DNA from: Burkholderiales bacterium
GTDB taxonomy: Bacteria; Pseudomonadota; Gammaproteobacteria; Burkholderiales; Ga0077523
Assembly: GCA_019747905.1 (NCBI GenBank)
Contig: JAIEQG010000018.1
Coordinates: 1-46,285, forward strand
Length of the DNA: 46,285 bases
Direction: 5' to 3'
The translations under genes were made by a program, and so were the position numbers. Of this stretch, positions 1 to 9,660 are shown piece after piece. The notes under the pieces are model-generated. The model searched no databases. It was not told the origin of the DNA and was given only the letters and a program-made list of their open reading frames with translations. The number at the start of each line of letters is the position of its first letter. Positions within the stretch are counted from its first letter, which is position 1.

Positions 1-183
1 CTGCCTGGCGATGTGGACGAGCCCTGGACCGCCCCGATGCGGGAGCGCTTGCGCAAGCGCTTCCTCAACGCCACCGGGGAGATCGGCGCACAGCTCGAGC
101 GGGCCGGTGACCATGAAGCGGCCCGCGCCCTGTACGCCCGCGCCCTCGAGGTCGAACCCACCGCGCCGGTATCGGGTCGGTAG
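1..183 (+). CDS. 3' end of a MalT/SARP-type transcriptional regulator (partial)
   Basis: The frame is open from the first base and ends at TAG 181-183, giving the last 60 residues of a protein cut by the window edge. The residues (LPGDVDEPWTAPMRERLRK...) are nearly identical to the C-terminus of the next gene, including the LPGDxDEPW and RALYAxAxEVEP segments. This is therefore a tandem paralogue of the 1006-residue regulator at 268. The visible part is the end of a BTAD-like helical domain. The DNA-binding and ATPase parts lie outside the window. Confidence 0.85.
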   Translation: MPGDVDEPWTAPMRERLRKRFLNATGEIGAQLERAGDHEAARALYARALEVEPTAPVSGR

Positions 184-267
184 CGCAACATCCGGCAGCG
201 TGTTCAGATCCAGATTCCGCAACCCTACCCCGCCGGCCGGACACCGGTTCGAATCGGAGGAGAGCTC

Positions 268-3200
268 GTGGTCAAGCCCGTACCGACGCTGGCGAAACTG
301 AGCCGGCCGCGGCTGTTCGACACCATCGCCCGCGAACGCCTGTTTGCGCGTCTGGACGACCACCAGCGCTCACCCGTGACACTGGTCGCCGCGCCGCCGG
401 GAGCAGGCAAGACCACGCTCGTCGCAAGCTGGCTCGAGAGTCGCAAGCGAGGGGGCATCTGGTACCAGGTGGACCCTGGCGACGCCGACCCGGCAACGTT
501 CTTCCACTTCCTCGGGCTGGCCGAACAGGCCCTGCCGGGGCGTCCCCGCGGGCGCCCGCCGCTGCCGCCGCTGACGCCGGAATACCTGGCCGACCTTGAC
601 GGCTTCGCACGGCGCTTCTTTCGCGAGCTGTACACCCGTCTGAAAGCACCGGCCGCGGTGGTCTTCGACAACTTCCAGGAGGCCTGCGACGAAGGGCCGC
701 TGCACAGCGTCCTGTTGTGCGCGATCGACGAAGTGCCGCAGGGCGTACACCTGTTTCTGGTCAGCCGTCATCCCCCGCCTGACCGCTACGCGCGCCTCGC
801 CGCGAATCGATCCATGGCGCTCGTCGACTGGGACGCCATCAAGCTGACCGCTGCCGAGACCGGCGCGATCGTCGCGGCGGGCGCGATGCCCCTCGACGCG
901 AACGTTGCTGCCTCCCTGCATGCCCGTTCCGGCGGATGGGCGGCGGGCCTGGTCCTGCTGGCGGAGCAGTTCCGACGCGGACATTTGCCCCAATCGGTGA
1001 ACGACCGGGATTCGCTCGCCCAAGTGTTCGCCTATTTCGCTGGGCAATTGTTCGATCAGGCGCCGGCCGAGGACCGTCGGCTGCTGGTTGCTCTGAGTTT
1101 CCTGCCGAGCGCCAGCGAAGCGATGGCACGCGAGTTGAGCGGCGAGGCAACCGTTGCCTTGCTCGATCGCCTTTATCGGCGGCATCTGTTCACCGACCGG
1201 CGTCAAGGTACCGATCGCGTGTATACATTTCACGCGCTGTTTCGGGCATTTCTTCAGCATCGCGCCGAGACCGAACTGAGCGGCGCCGAGCGGGTCGATA
1301 TCGCACGCCGCGCCGCGAGTCTGCTCGAAGCGGCCGGACAACCGGAAGCGGCGATGCCCCTGTATGTGGCCATCGGTGACTTCGATGCGGCCGAAGCGCT
1401 CGTCCAGCGCGACGCGCCGCGACTGATAGGGCATGGTCGCTGGAAGGTGGTCATCGACTGGATCGATGCCCTGCCCGAATCCAGGGTCGCGGAGAATCCC
1501 TGGATGCTTCACTGGCGCGGTACCGCCCGCATCGGAGTCGATCCGGCATCGGCGCGCACCACTCTCGATCGAGCGCACGCCATCGCCTGCCGGCGCGAGG
1601 ACGTCCTTTGCCAGGTGCTCTGCGCGGCCGGGATGGTGGAGACGTACTTTCTCGAGTACTCCGTCTTCTCGCCCATTACACCGTGGATCGCGGTGCTCGA
1701 ACGCATGTTCGAGCCGGACTTCGAGTTCCCCAACCGAGAAGCCGAACTGCGCGCCCTGAGTGCCATGCTGATCGCCACGACTTATCGGGCGCCCGATCAT
1801 CGTCGCATCGAGCGCTGCGCGGAGCGCGTCGGCGCACTGCTGCCCACGGACATCGATCCCAACCTGCGGGTCAGCGCCGGCACCTTCCTCACCATCTACG
1901 GCAGTTTCACCGGACATCTGCGCCAGAGCCGCGACGCCGCTGCGCTGGTGGCACCGCTGCTCGCCGATCCGACAGTCCACGTCTTCCGCCGCATCTTCGC
2001 CTGGGCCGTGATCTGCTGGTACTCGTGCAACGTCAGCGACTACGAGCTCGGCGACCGTGCGGTCGCTGCGAAGCAGGCAATCGCACGCGAGGAAGGCATG
2101 CATATCGCCGAGCGCTTCGCGTGCATCCTCGGCTACTTCCTCGACATGGATCGCCGCGATACCGAGGCTGGTCGCCGCCGGATCGAGCGCTTCGCCGAGA
2201 TCATGATCCCGTCCCAGCCGTACGAGGCCGCGTCGCTGGTCAACATGCGCGCATGGCACGGCGTCTACACGCAGGACCCGGCGCAGACCCGGCGACACGC
2301 GGCCGAAGCCGTGCAGCTCTACAGCGATGCCGGGTCGATTCCGCACATCATGGTCGGGATGAACGGCTACATCTGGGGCCTGGTCGAAGGTGGCAGCGAG
2401 CACGAGACGCTGCGCGCCATAGCGGAGCACCGTCGTTGGTCGATGCGACGCAATCTGGAATGGGCGAGATGGGCACCGGATGCCGCGGAAGCGCTGCTGG
2501 CGCTACGCACCGCCGACGAGGCGACGCTGCGCGAGCGCCTGCAACGCATCTTCGGGCGGGCGCGCGACCGCTTCGATCAGTACGGTCATCAGCTGGCCTG
2601 GTGCCGCGGCTGGGCCACGGTCCTCGCGGCGGCGGCGCTCGAACGTGACGTGGAGACAGCGCACGTGCGGGCATTCATCCGCGCGTTCGCATTGGACCCA
2701 CCCGCCGCCGGCTGCGACGCCTGGCCCTGGCCGATCCGCATCACCACGCTCGGCAGTTTCATGCTCGAAGTGGACGGGCAACCCGTCAGCTTCGCCGGCA
2801 AGGCGCCCCGCAAGGTACTGGCGCTGCTGAAGGCGATCATCGCGTTCGGCGGCCGCGACGTGAAGGACTATCTGCTCATCGACGCTCTATGGGCGGACCA
2901 GGAAGGCGACGTGGCCCGCGACGCCTTTCGCGTCGCACTGCACCGGCTGCGCAAACTGCTCGGACGGCCCGATGCGATCGTCGTCGAGGACGGCCGGGTC
3001 GGCTTCGATCGGGCTCTGTGCTGGGTCGACGCAATCGCGTTCGAGAGCGCGCTGCAGCGCGCGACCATGTCCCGCCGCCTGTTGGAGCGCTACGTCGGGC
3101 CCTTCCTGCCCGGCGATCTGGACGAACCCTGGACGGCTCCGATGCGCGAGCGCCTGCGCAGGCGGTTTCTGCACGCCACGGACCAGGTAGGGACGCAGCT

Positions 3201-3288
3201 CGAGCGCGCCGGCGAGCATGAATCGGCCCGCGCACTGTACGCGCACGCTCGCGAGGTCGAACCGGTGCCATCGGTAACAGGTCGGTAA
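268..3288 (+). CDS. MalT-like STAND ATPase regulator with C-terminal SARP/BTAD domain
   Basis: A 1006-residue protein. Residues about 30-60 hold a P-loop (AAPPGAGKTTL), followed by a STAND-type NTPase region as in MalT. A long helical, TPR-like middle follows. At about 825-930 there is a winged-helix segment (ITTLGSFMLEVDGQPVSF) of the OmpR/SARP type, then a short BTAD-like tail. There is no LuxR-type HTH, so DNA binding is probably through the SARP winged helix. GTG 268 is chosen because GGAGGAG lies just upstream (about 256-262). The ligand is unknown. It follows a near-identical paralogue and precedes an exported hydrolase that it may control (inference from position). Confidence 0.85.
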   Translation: MVKPVPTLAKLSRPRLFDTIARERLFARLDDHQRSPVTLVAAPPGAGKTTLVASWLESRKRGGIWYQVDPGDADPATFFHFLGLAEQALPGRPRGRPPLPPLTPEYLADLDGFARRFFRELYTRLKAPAAVVFDNFQEACDEGPLHSVLLCAIDEVPQGVHLFLVSRHPPPDRYARLAANRSMALVDWDAIKLTAAETGAIVAAGAMPLDANVAASLHARSGGWAAGLVLLAEQFRRGHLPQSVNDRDSLAQVFAYFAGQLFDQAPAEDRRLLVALSFLPSASEAMARELSGEATVALLDRLYRRHLFTDRRQGTDRVYTFHALFRAFLQHRAETELSGAERVDIARRAASLLEAAGQPEAAMPLYVAIGDFDAAEALVQRDAPRLIGHGRWKVVIDWIDALPESRVAENPWMLHWRGTARIGVDPASARTTLDRAHAIACRREDVLCQVLCAAGMVETYFLEYSVFSPITPWIAVLERMFEPDFEFPNREAELRALSAMLIATTYRAPDHRRIERCAERVGALLPTDIDPNLRVSAGTFLTIYGSFTGHLRQSRDAAALVAPLLADPTVHVFRRIFAWAVICWYSCNVSDYELGDRAVAAKQAIAREEGMHIAERFACILGYFLDMDRRDTEAGRRRIERFAEIMIPSQPYEAASLVNMRAWHGVYTQDPAQTRRHAAEAVQLYSDAGSIPHIMVGMNGYIWGLVEGGSEHETLRAIAEHRRWSMRRNLEWARWAPDAAEALLALRTADEATLRERLQRIFGRARDRFDQYGHQLAWCRGWATVLAAAALERDVETAHVRAFIRAFALDPPAAGCDAWPWPIRITTLGSFMLEVDGQPVSFAGKAPRKVLALLKAIIAFGGRDVKDYLLIDALWADQEGDVARDAFRVALHRLRKLLGRPDAIVVEDGRVGFDRALCWVDAIAFESALQRATMSRRLLERYVGPFLPGDLDEPWTAPMRERLRRRFLHATDQVGTQLERAGEHESARALYAHAREVEPVPSVTGR

Positions 3289-3368
3289 CCGCGCGCTCAC
3301 TACCGTGGTCCGGCCTCCGCACTCGGCGGCACGGCAACGACCACCAACAGCTCACAGGAGGAATCGCC

Positions 3369-4361
3369 ATGGCAATCCACCGTCACATGCTGGCACGCGT
3401 CTTGGCATTGCTGACGCTTGCATTCACCTTGTCGTCCGTAGCCTACGCTCAGGGCTTCGACCGGCGCGACGTGACCTTCACGAGCCAGGGACTCAAGCTT
3501 GCCGGCTGGTACTACGTGCCGAAGGGCATGAAAGCCGACGAGAAGCGCCCTGCCATTGTGATGGCTCACGGCTTCAGTGCCCCCAAGGAGGCGCTGCTCG
3601 CCAATTTCGCCGACCGCTTCGCCGCTGCGGGATTCGTGGTGCTGGTGTTCGACTACCGCTGCCTAGGCGCAAGCGAAGGCGAGCCGCGCGGGCAGATCTT
3701 TCCGGCCGAACAGCTGGAGGACTATCGCAATGCCATCACCTGGACCCAATCGCAGAAGGAGGTCGAAGCGGGCCGCATCGGCGTATGGGGTACCTCGTAC
3801 AGCGGCGCCCACGTGCTGCACCTCGGGGCCTTCGATCGCCGCATCAAGGCCGTGGTGTCGCAGGTCATGTTGGTGGACGGGCCGGCCAACGCCGCGCGCT
3901 TGAACCGAGCCGACGTGCTGCCCAATGTCGTCGGCTTCCTGGCAGGCGATCGTGCGCAGCGCTATGCCAGCGGCAAGGTCAACTACATCCCGGTCGTCGG
4001 ACCCGAAGGTTCACCCGCAGCTTTGCCGACCGCGGAATCGAACGACTTCTTCACCAAGGTGGTGGCAACCAGCGCGCCGCGGTGGGAGAACCGGGTCACG
4101 CTGGAATCCATGGAGAAATTCCTGGAGTACACGCCTGGTAGCAACATTCACCGAATCTCTCCCACCCCGCTGCTGATGGTGGTGGCGGAAGACGACCGGC
4201 TGACCCCCACGGATCTTGCGCTGGAAGCGTACGAGCGCGCGCGCGAACCGAAGAAGCTGGTGGTATTCAAGGGCGGACACTTCGATGCCTATCAGGAACC
4301 CGGCCTCAAGACCACCGCCGGCGCGGCAGTGGACTGGTTCCGGCAGTGGCTGATGCGCTGA
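3369..4361 (+). CDS. exported alpha/beta hydrolase (dienelactone hydrolase/S15-like)
   Basis: A 330-residue protein with an N-terminal signal peptide (LARVLALLTLAFTLSSVAYA). The alpha/beta-hydrolase features are an oxyanion HGF (VMAHGFSAPKEA), a nucleophile elbow GTSYSG, a likely acid Asp in VVAEDDRLTP and a likely His in GGHFDAY. The family cleaves esters, lactones or peptides; the substrate cannot be told from sequence. A strong Shine-Dalgarno (caggagg) lies 8-10 bases before ATG. Only 80 bp separate it from the regulator gene, so co-expression or control by that regulator is plausible. The product is predicted periplasmic. Confidence 0.85.
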   Translation: MAIHRHMLARVLALLTLAFTLSSVAYAQGFDRRDVTFTSQGLKLAGWYYVPKGMKADEKRPAIVMAHGFSAPKEALLANFADRFAAAGFVVLVFDYRCLGASEGEPRGQIFPAEQLEDYRNAITWTQSQKEVEAGRIGVWGTSYSGAHVLHLGAFDRRIKAVVSQVMLVDGPANAARLNRADVLPNVVGFLAGDRAQRYASGKVNYIPVVGPEGSPAALPTAESNDFFTKVVATSAPRWENRVTLESMEKFLEYTPGSNIHRISPTPLLMVVAEDDRLTPTDLALEAYERAREPKKLVVFKGGHFDAYQEPGLKTTAGAAVDWFRQWLMR

Positions 4362-4645
4362 TCCCGGGCTCACGATGCCGGCCGCAACGACCGATCCCGG
4401 CCGGCATCCCCGGGGGCAATCAAAGGGGTTGTCGGCCCGGCCCGGAAGGGTCCATACTGCACCCTTGACGTTTCCGGCCGGGCCCGCCCGGGCAGATTGA
4501 CGGGGGTTCGGTTTCCCGTCACCGGGGATGTCACAGGCAGGCGGCCAAGCCCGTCGGGGATGTCGATCGGAACATTTCCGGTTGCCGGTTCCCGTGAAGA
4601 AGTCGAGTAGCTAGACCATCGACTGGCTGGCCACGGAGGCGCGAG
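4362..4645. other. gene-poor interval before the SNF2 gene
   Basis: No convincing gene. The interval is GC-rich, with several overlapping gccgggccc-type palindromes near 4430-4495. No clear promoter or known riboswitch was recognised. Two perfect hairpins follow inside the small frame that begins at 4646: 4683-4689/4696-4702 (7-bp stem, 6-nt loop) and 4708-4714/4718-4724 (7-bp stem, 3-nt loop). Neither has a T-run, so they are not typical terminators. Confidence 0.4.
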
Positions 4646-4849
4646 ATGTCCGGTTGCGCACCCGTTAGACGAAGCCTGAATCGGCGCCGTTCCGGCGGCG
4701 CCTTCGTGCACGGCTTTGCCGTGCAGCATGTGCGGGACGGCCCGCGTGACGCGCATGCATTCCTGACCGGCGGGACGCGTACGCATTCAGGGCGTACGCC
4801 CAACTACATGTTGCAACTCTTTCCCGGGAACATCGCGCGCCGCTCATGA
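4646..4849 (+). CDS. possible small upstream ORF, translationally coupled to the SNF2 gene
   Basis: A 67-codon frame with a good Shine-Dalgarno (GGAGG at 4636-4640, 6 bases before ATG). It ends with an ATGA overlap on the start codon of the helicase gene, which has only a weak ribosome site of its own. The product is Arg-rich and matches no family I know. Two perfect hairpins lie within its first 30 codons. It may be a leader peptide controlling helicase translation, or a chance frame. The ribosome site and the 4-base overlap are the only support. Confidence 0.3.
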   Translation: MSGCAPVRRSLNRRRSGGAFVHGFAVQHVRDGPRDAHAFLTGGTRTHSGRTPNYMLQLFPGNIARRS

Positions 4850-7800
4850 CCGGCTTGGTACTGACGCGCGACCTGCTCGAACAGGAACTGCGCAAGGAGT
4901 GCATCGACCGAGGTCGGGGGTATGCCGACCGCGGCCGGGTCCTCGGCCTCCGCCACGATCGCGAGCGCGATCGTTTCGAGGCGTCGGTGCGCGGCACCGC
5001 ACGCAAACCCTATCGCGTCCACGTAACGCTCGAGCAAGGCGCGGACGGCGTACACATCCACGGCGTCTGCTCCTGCCCCGTGCATGCCAATTGCAAGCAC
5101 GTCGCCGCCGTGCTGTGGCGCGCGCTCAATACGCAGAACGAGGAAGAGGGCGGCGCTCCGCGCAAGGACGGCAAGCAGCCCGGCCGGCGCAAGGTCGGCG
5201 AACGCCGCGGCGCGCAGCCTCGCCAGAAGACTGCGGCGGCCTCCGGCCCGCTACCGGCGCACGTCAATCAATGGCTGAAGCGCGCCGAGCGGCTGGCACC
5301 CGCGGAGGTGGTTGATTCCAACTCCGATGTCGCGCAATGCCTGCTGTATGTGCTGCAGGTCAGGCCGCGCGCCCAGGGCGGCGCCGAGATCGTCGTGCGG
5401 GCAATGACCGGGCGGCGCCTGAAGGCCGGCGGCTACGGCAAGCCCTCGCCCTGGACCGGCGCGCTCGCCGCCCTGCACGAGCCGCCCGGTTTCGTCACCG
5501 AGGAAGACCTCCAGATCCTGCGCCTGCTGTTGCCGAGCGCGCGCGATCACACCAGCGGCGAATTCCAGCTCGATGCCGAAACCGGCTCGATCGTGCTGCG
5601 TGCATTGCTCGCCACGGGCCGCTTCCACTGGAATCACACGTCGTCGGCAGCGTTGCACGAAGGGCCGCCGCGTCCTGGCCGGGCCGTATGGCGCTACACC
5701 ATCAATGGCGCGCAGCGCGCCACCTTCGAAAGTGAACCTCCGGCCGAAGCATTGCTGCCGCTGGCACCGCCGTGGTACATCGAACCGACCAGCGCCGAGT
5801 GCGGCCCCATCGAAGTGGGCCTGTCGCCGACGATCGCAGCCTGGCTCGCCGACGCCCCCGAGATCGCCGCGGAGCACGCGGTGCGCGTGCGCGACGTGCT
5901 GGCGCGTAGCGACCGGTTGCACGGGGCACCGCTGCCCGAGATCCCGGTCCAGGCCGAAACACGCGAAGCAGCCCCGGTGCCGATCCTGCGGCTCTACTCG
6001 TTCGAGTCGGTGCACGGCTACGGGCGCGGCCGCTACGCGCGCGGGGAATTCGTCGACGTCGCCGCGCTGCGCTTCGAGTATGCCGGCGTGCGGACCGACC
6101 GCGACAGCCCCGGCATGATGACGGTGATCCGCAACGGCGAGTTGCTGCGCCTGCGGCGCAATCACGCTGCGGAGAAGCGCGCCCACACCGCGTTGGCGCA
6201 AGCCGGCTTCGTGCGCGTCAACAGCCGCGAGCGCAACATCCCGCAGCAGCACAAGCACGACTACACCCTCGAAGGCGAACAGACCTGGCTCGAGTTCGTG
6301 ACCAAGGGTGTGGCCAACCTGCGCTCGCAAGGCTGGCAGGTGGAATTCGACGAGAGCTTCCGCTTCACCCCTGTCGATACCGGCGAATGGCATGCGGAGG
6401 TCATCGAATCGGGCGGCGACTGGTTCGACCTGCGGCTCGAGATCGACATCGACGGCCGGCGCATCGACCTGCTGCCGGTGCTGATCAATACCTTGCGCCA
6501 GCGTCCCGAACTGTTGAGCGAGTCCGGAAATGGTGGCGACCCCAACGAATCCGTGCTGATTCGCCTCGATGACGGTCGCATCCTGCCGGTGCCGCTCGCG
6601 CGCGTGCGGCCGCTGGTGAACGTGCTGCACGAAATGCTCGACGAGGATTCGTCCGACACACTGCGCCTGTCGAAGCTCGACGTGGTGCGGCTGGCCGACC
6701 TGGAATCGTCCGTGCCGCTCAAGTGGCAGGGCGGCGATGCCATGCGTGCACTCGGCAAGCAGCTCGCCCAGTTCAAGGGCCTGAAGCCGATCCAGGCACC
6801 GCCCGGATTCGACGCGCAGTTGCGGCCGTACCAGGAGCAAGGCCTCGCCTGGCTTCAGTTCCTGCGCGAACACGGTCTCGGCGGCATCCTCGCCGACGAC
6901 ATGGGGCTCGGCAAGACGGTGCAGACCCTCGCGCACCTGCTGATCGAGAAGCAAGCGGGCCGCCTCACCAAGCCTGCACTCGTGATTGCCCCCACCAGCG
7001 TGATTCCGAACTGGAAAGCGGAGGCGGCGCGTTTCGCCCCGCAGCTTTCGGTGCACGTCTCGCACGGGTTGAAGCGGCGCGAAAACTTCGACGAGATCGG
7101 TAACTCGGACCTGGTGCTCACCACCTACGCGCTGCTGCCGCGCGACGAAGCGACTCTCACATCGCACGAGTTCCACGTGGTGATCCTGGACGAAGCGCAG
7201 CAGATCAAGAACGCCCAGACGCGCGCGGCGCGCGTGGTCGGCGATCTCAAGGCGCAGCACCGCCTGTGCCTGACCGGCACACCGCTCGAGAATCACCTCG
7301 GTGAACTGTGGTCGCTGTTCCACTTCCTGATGCCCGGTCTCCTCGGCGATGCCGCCACCTTCCGCCGCGTGTATCGCACGCCGATCGAGAAGCACGCGGA
7401 TACCGCCCGGCGCGACAGTCTCGTGCGCCGCATCCGCCCGTTCCTGCTGCGCCGGACCAAGGACGAGGTCGCCACCGACCTGCCGCCGAAGACCGAAATC
7501 ATCCGCACCATCGAACTGGACGGCGCACAACGCGAGCTGTACGAAACGGTGCGGGTGGCGATGGACCAGCGCATCCGCAACGAGATCGCCACGCGTGGCC
7601 TGGCCCAGAGCCAGATCGTGGTGCTCGATGCCCTGCTCAAGCTGCGCCAGATCTGCTGCGACCCGCGCCTGCTCAAGCTCGATGCGGCGAAACAGGTGCA
7701 GGAATCGGCCAAGCTCGAAGCGTTGATCGAAATGCTCGAGGAGCTGCTGCCCGAAGGCCGCCGGGTGCTGCTGTTCTCGCAGTTCACCAGCATGCTGGAA

Positions 7801-8217
7801 CTGATCGAGAAAGAACTGCACACCCGCCAGATACCCTATGTGAAACTGACCGGCGACACCGTGGACCGTGCCGAGCCGGTGCGCGCCTTCCAGGCGGAAG
7901 AAGTGCCGCTGTTCCTGATCAGCCTGAAGGCCGGCGGCACTGGTCTTAACCTGACCGCGGCCGATACCGTGATCCACTACGACCCGTGGTGGAATCCGGC
8001 GGTGGAGAATCAGGCCACGGCACGCGCACACCGCATCGGCCAGGACAAGCCGGTGTTCGTGTACAAGCTGCTCGCAGCCGGCAGCGTCGAGGAGAAGATC
8101 GCGGCGCTGCAGACCTCCAAGGCCGCGCTCGCCGAAGGCATTCTCGGTGGTGATGCCGCCGCGGCCGGCCCGGTCTCGGAGGAAGACATCGAAGCGCTGT
8201 TCCAACCGCTCGATTGA
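4846..8217 (+). CDS. SWIM zinc-finger SNF2/RapA-type helicase
   Basis: A 1123-residue protein. The N-terminus carries a SWIM finger (CSCPVHANCKH, about residues 75-85). A poorly conserved middle follows. The SNF2 ATPase spans about 660-1110: motif I DDMGLGKTVQT, motif II DEAQ, motif III LTGTPLENHLGELWSLF, then the helicase C-lobe with FSQF, SLKAGGTGLNL and ATARAHRIGQ. Bacterial members translocate on DNA and are thought to remodel nucleic-acid complexes or RNA polymerase; the exact role is unknown. Its stop codon TGA is the first triplet of the downstream repeat (TGAGGTGA). The start overlaps the small frame before it (ATGA). Confidence 0.93.
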   Translation: MTGLVLTRDLLEQELRKECIDRGRGYADRGRVLGLRHDRERDRFEASVRGTARKPYRVHVTLEQGADGVHIHGVCSCPVHANCKHVAAVLWRALNTQNEEEGGAPRKDGKQPGRRKVGERRGAQPRQKTAAASGPLPAHVNQWLKRAERLAPAEVVDSNSDVAQCLLYVLQVRPRAQGGAEIVVRAMTGRRLKAGGYGKPSPWTGALAALHEPPGFVTEEDLQILRLLLPSARDHTSGEFQLDAETGSIVLRALLATGRFHWNHTSSAALHEGPPRPGRAVWRYTINGAQRATFESEPPAEALLPLAPPWYIEPTSAECGPIEVGLSPTIAAWLADAPEIAAEHAVRVRDVLARSDRLHGAPLPEIPVQAETREAAPVPILRLYSFESVHGYGRGRYARGEFVDVAALRFEYAGVRTDRDSPGMMTVIRNGELLRLRRNHAAEKRAHTALAQAGFVRVNSRERNIPQQHKHDYTLEGEQTWLEFVTKGVANLRSQGWQVEFDESFRFTPVDTGEWHAEVIESGGDWFDLRLEIDIDGRRIDLLPVLINTLRQRPELLSESGNGGDPNESVLIRLDDGRILPVPLARVRPLVNVLHEMLDEDSSDTLRLSKLDVVRLADLESSVPLKWQGGDAMRALGKQLAQFKGLKPIQAPPGFDAQLRPYQEQGLAWLQFLREHGLGGILADDMGLGKTVQTLAHLLIEKQAGRLTKPALVIAPTSVIPNWKAEAARFAPQLSVHVSHGLKRRENFDEIGNSDLVLTTYALLPRDEATLTSHEFHVVILDEAQQIKNAQTRAARVVGDLKAQHRLCLTGTPLENHLGELWSLFHFLMPGLLGDAATFRRVYRTPIEKHADTARRDSLVRRIRPFLLRRTKDEVATDLPPKTEIIRTIELDGAQRELYETVRVAMDQRIRNEIATRGLAQSQIVVLDALLKLRQICCDPRLLKLDAAKQVQESAKLEALIEMLEELLPEGRRVLLFSQFTSMLELIEKELHTRQIPYVKLTGDTVDRAEPVRAFQAEEVPLFLISLKAGGTGLNLTAADTVIHYDPWWNPAVENQATARAHRIGQDKPVFVYKLLAAGSVEEKIAALQTSKAALAEGILGGDAAAAGPVSEEDIEALFQPLD

Positions 8218-8443
8218 GGTGACTCTCCCCCCGATAGGCCTTAGGGCCTCTCCCCCAGGGGGCCAGCCCTCTTGGGGCGGCCCGGCGAGGGCTGAGGTGA
8301 CATTCCCCCCGATAGGCCTTGCGGCCTCTCCCCCCAGGGGGCCAGCCCTCTTGTGGGCTGAGGCCGGACACAGACAGTCCCTGCGGACTGTCTGTGCCTG
8401 CCGAAGGCCATCGACCTCCGGTCGATGGCAGGCCGGCGAGGGC
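8215..8443 (+). repeat. dispersed modular repeat, one short unit plus one long unit
   Basis: Two units in direct order, each beginning TGAGGTGAC: 8215-8292 (78 bp, short form) and 8293-8443 (151 bp, long form). Shared parts are CCCCCCGATAGGCC, CAGGGGGCCAGCCCTCTTG and a GCGAGGGC end, each with short palindromes. The long form also carries two strong hairpins: ACAGACAGTCC/GGACTGTCTGT (4-nt loop) and CCATCGACC/GGTCGATGG (3-nt loop). Relatives lie at 10446-10520, 12527-12680 and 20294-20536. No coding potential. It sits between the SNF2 stop and lpxK. Confidence 0.85.
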
Positions 8444-8457
8444 TGAAAACCAGCACG

Positions 8458-9453
8458 ATGAGCCCCGGCCACTGGGAGCGGGTGACGGGTCTCACGCTGG
8501 TGCTGTTGCCGCTCGCGGCGTTGTTCGCCTTGGTATCTTCGGTTCGGCGCATCCTGTTTCGAATGGGTGCGCTGCCCACGAACCGGATGCCGGTACCGGT
8601 CATCGTGGTGGGCAACATCACGGCGGGCGGCACCGGCAAGACGCCCTTCGTGTTGTGGCTCGTGGAGCGGCTGAAGGAACAGGGTCTGCATCCCGGCATC
8701 GTGACGCGCGGCTACCGCGCGGCGGATGCCGGACCGGCGGCGGTAGGCGTCGATGACGATCCATCGCAGGCCGGTGATGAACCCGTACTGCTTGCCCGCC
8801 GCAGCGGCGTTCCGGTATGGCGCGGCGTCGATCGCGGTCGTGCCGCCCGCGCGTTGCTCGCCGCGTGTCGCGATTGCGACGTCATCGTGAGCGACGACGG
8901 ACTGCAGCACTACCGGCTCGCGCGCGACATCGAGATCGCGTTGATCGACGGCGCGCGCGGTTTCGGCAACGGCCTGCCGCTGCCCGCGGGGCCGCTGCGA
9001 GAACCCGTGAGCAGGCTCGCCCGCTGCGATTTCGTTGTCGTGAAGGCACCGCGCTCTGCCCCGATCTCCTGGAAGGGTGCAGTCGTCGAGATGCGCTTGC
9101 ACGGAACAAGTTTCGTCAACCTGCTCGATCCAGCGCTTGGCGCTGGCGCCGAGGAGCTGATCGGCCCCACGGTGCACGCGGTCGCCGGCATCGGTGAACC
9201 GAAGCCCTTTTTCGCTGCGCTGCGAGCCCTGGGCCTCACCATCGTGGAACATCCGTTCCCCGACCATCATCGGTTCGTCGCGACCGACTTCGAGTTCGGC
9301 GCCGAAGCCATCGTCGTGATGACGGAGAAGGATGCCGTAAAATGCCGCCCGTTCGCGTCCCGGACGTGGTGGACGCTGCCCGTGGATGCCGAGTTGCCGA
9401 CCGGATTCGCTGCCCGTATCGTGGCCGCACTCGAAAGAATCAAGAAGCCCTGA
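8458..9453 (+). CDS. lpxK: tetraacyldisaccharide 4'-kinase LpxK
   Basis: A 331-residue protein, the usual LpxK length. It phosphorylates the 4' position of the lipid A precursor (tetraacyldisaccharide 1-phosphate) at the inner membrane. Visible features are an N-terminal membrane helix ([18 protein letters not shown]), the P-loop [12 protein letters not shown] at about residue 60, TRGYRA, and [19 protein letters not shown] 8458 is chosen because the upstream in-frame ATG (8425) lies inside the repeat. It heads a lipid A/KDO group with the Trm112-like gene (3-base gap) and kdsB. Confidence 0.95.
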   Translation: MSPGHWERVTGLTLVLLPLAALFALVSSVRRILFRMGALPTNRMPVPVIVVGNITAGGTGKTPFVLWLVERLKEQGLHPGIVTRGYRAADAGPAAVGVDDDPSQAGDEPVLLARRSGVPVWRGVDRGRAARALLAACRDCDVIVSDDGLQHYRLARDIEIALIDGARGFGNGLPLPAGPLREPVSRLARCDFVVVKAPRSAPISWKGAVVEMRLHGTSFVNLLDPALGAGAEELIGPTVHAVAGIGEPKPFFAALRALGLTIVEHPFPDHHRFVATDFEFGAEAIVVMTEKDAVKCRPFASRTWWTLPVDAELPTGFAARIVAALERIKKP

Positions 9454-9456
9454 CCG

Positions 9457-9660
9457 ATGGCCCTCGATCCCAAGTTGCTCGAAATTCTCGTCGACCCGCT
9501 CACCAAGGCGCCGCTCGCCTACGACCGCGAGCGTCAGGAGCTGGTGTCCATCGAGAGCGCACTCGCCTACCCGATCCGCGAGGACATCCCCATCATGCTC
9601 GAAGACGAAGCCCGCAAGCTCTCCATCGACGAAGTGGACGCCTGGCGCAAGAAGCGCTGA
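9457..9660 (+). CDS. Trm112/YcaR family small protein
   Basis: A 67-residue protein, 3 bases after lpxK. The fold signature [14 protein letters not shown] ... [14 protein letters not shown] matches the YcaR/UPF0434 (Trm112-like) family that usually sits between lpxK and kdsB. The Cys pair that binds zinc in many relatives (as in ACPVCNGKL) is replaced by Asp and Thr, and no other Cys is present, so this member cannot form the usual Zn ribbon. Trm112 proteins act as partners of methyltransferases; the function here is unproven. Confidence 0.9.
   Translation: MALDPKLLEILVDPLTKAPLAYDRERQELVSIESALAYPIREDIPIMLEDEARKLSIDEVDAWRKKR

Noticed and set aside
4500..4620. Riboswitch (c-di-GMP or cobalamin type) before the SNF2 gene
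   Set aside because: GC-rich repeats only; none of the conserved core boxes of these classes could be found.
8425..8457. Upstream in-frame ATG as the lpxK start
   Set aside because: It lies inside the repeat and adds residues unlike LpxK; ATG 8458 gives the family length.
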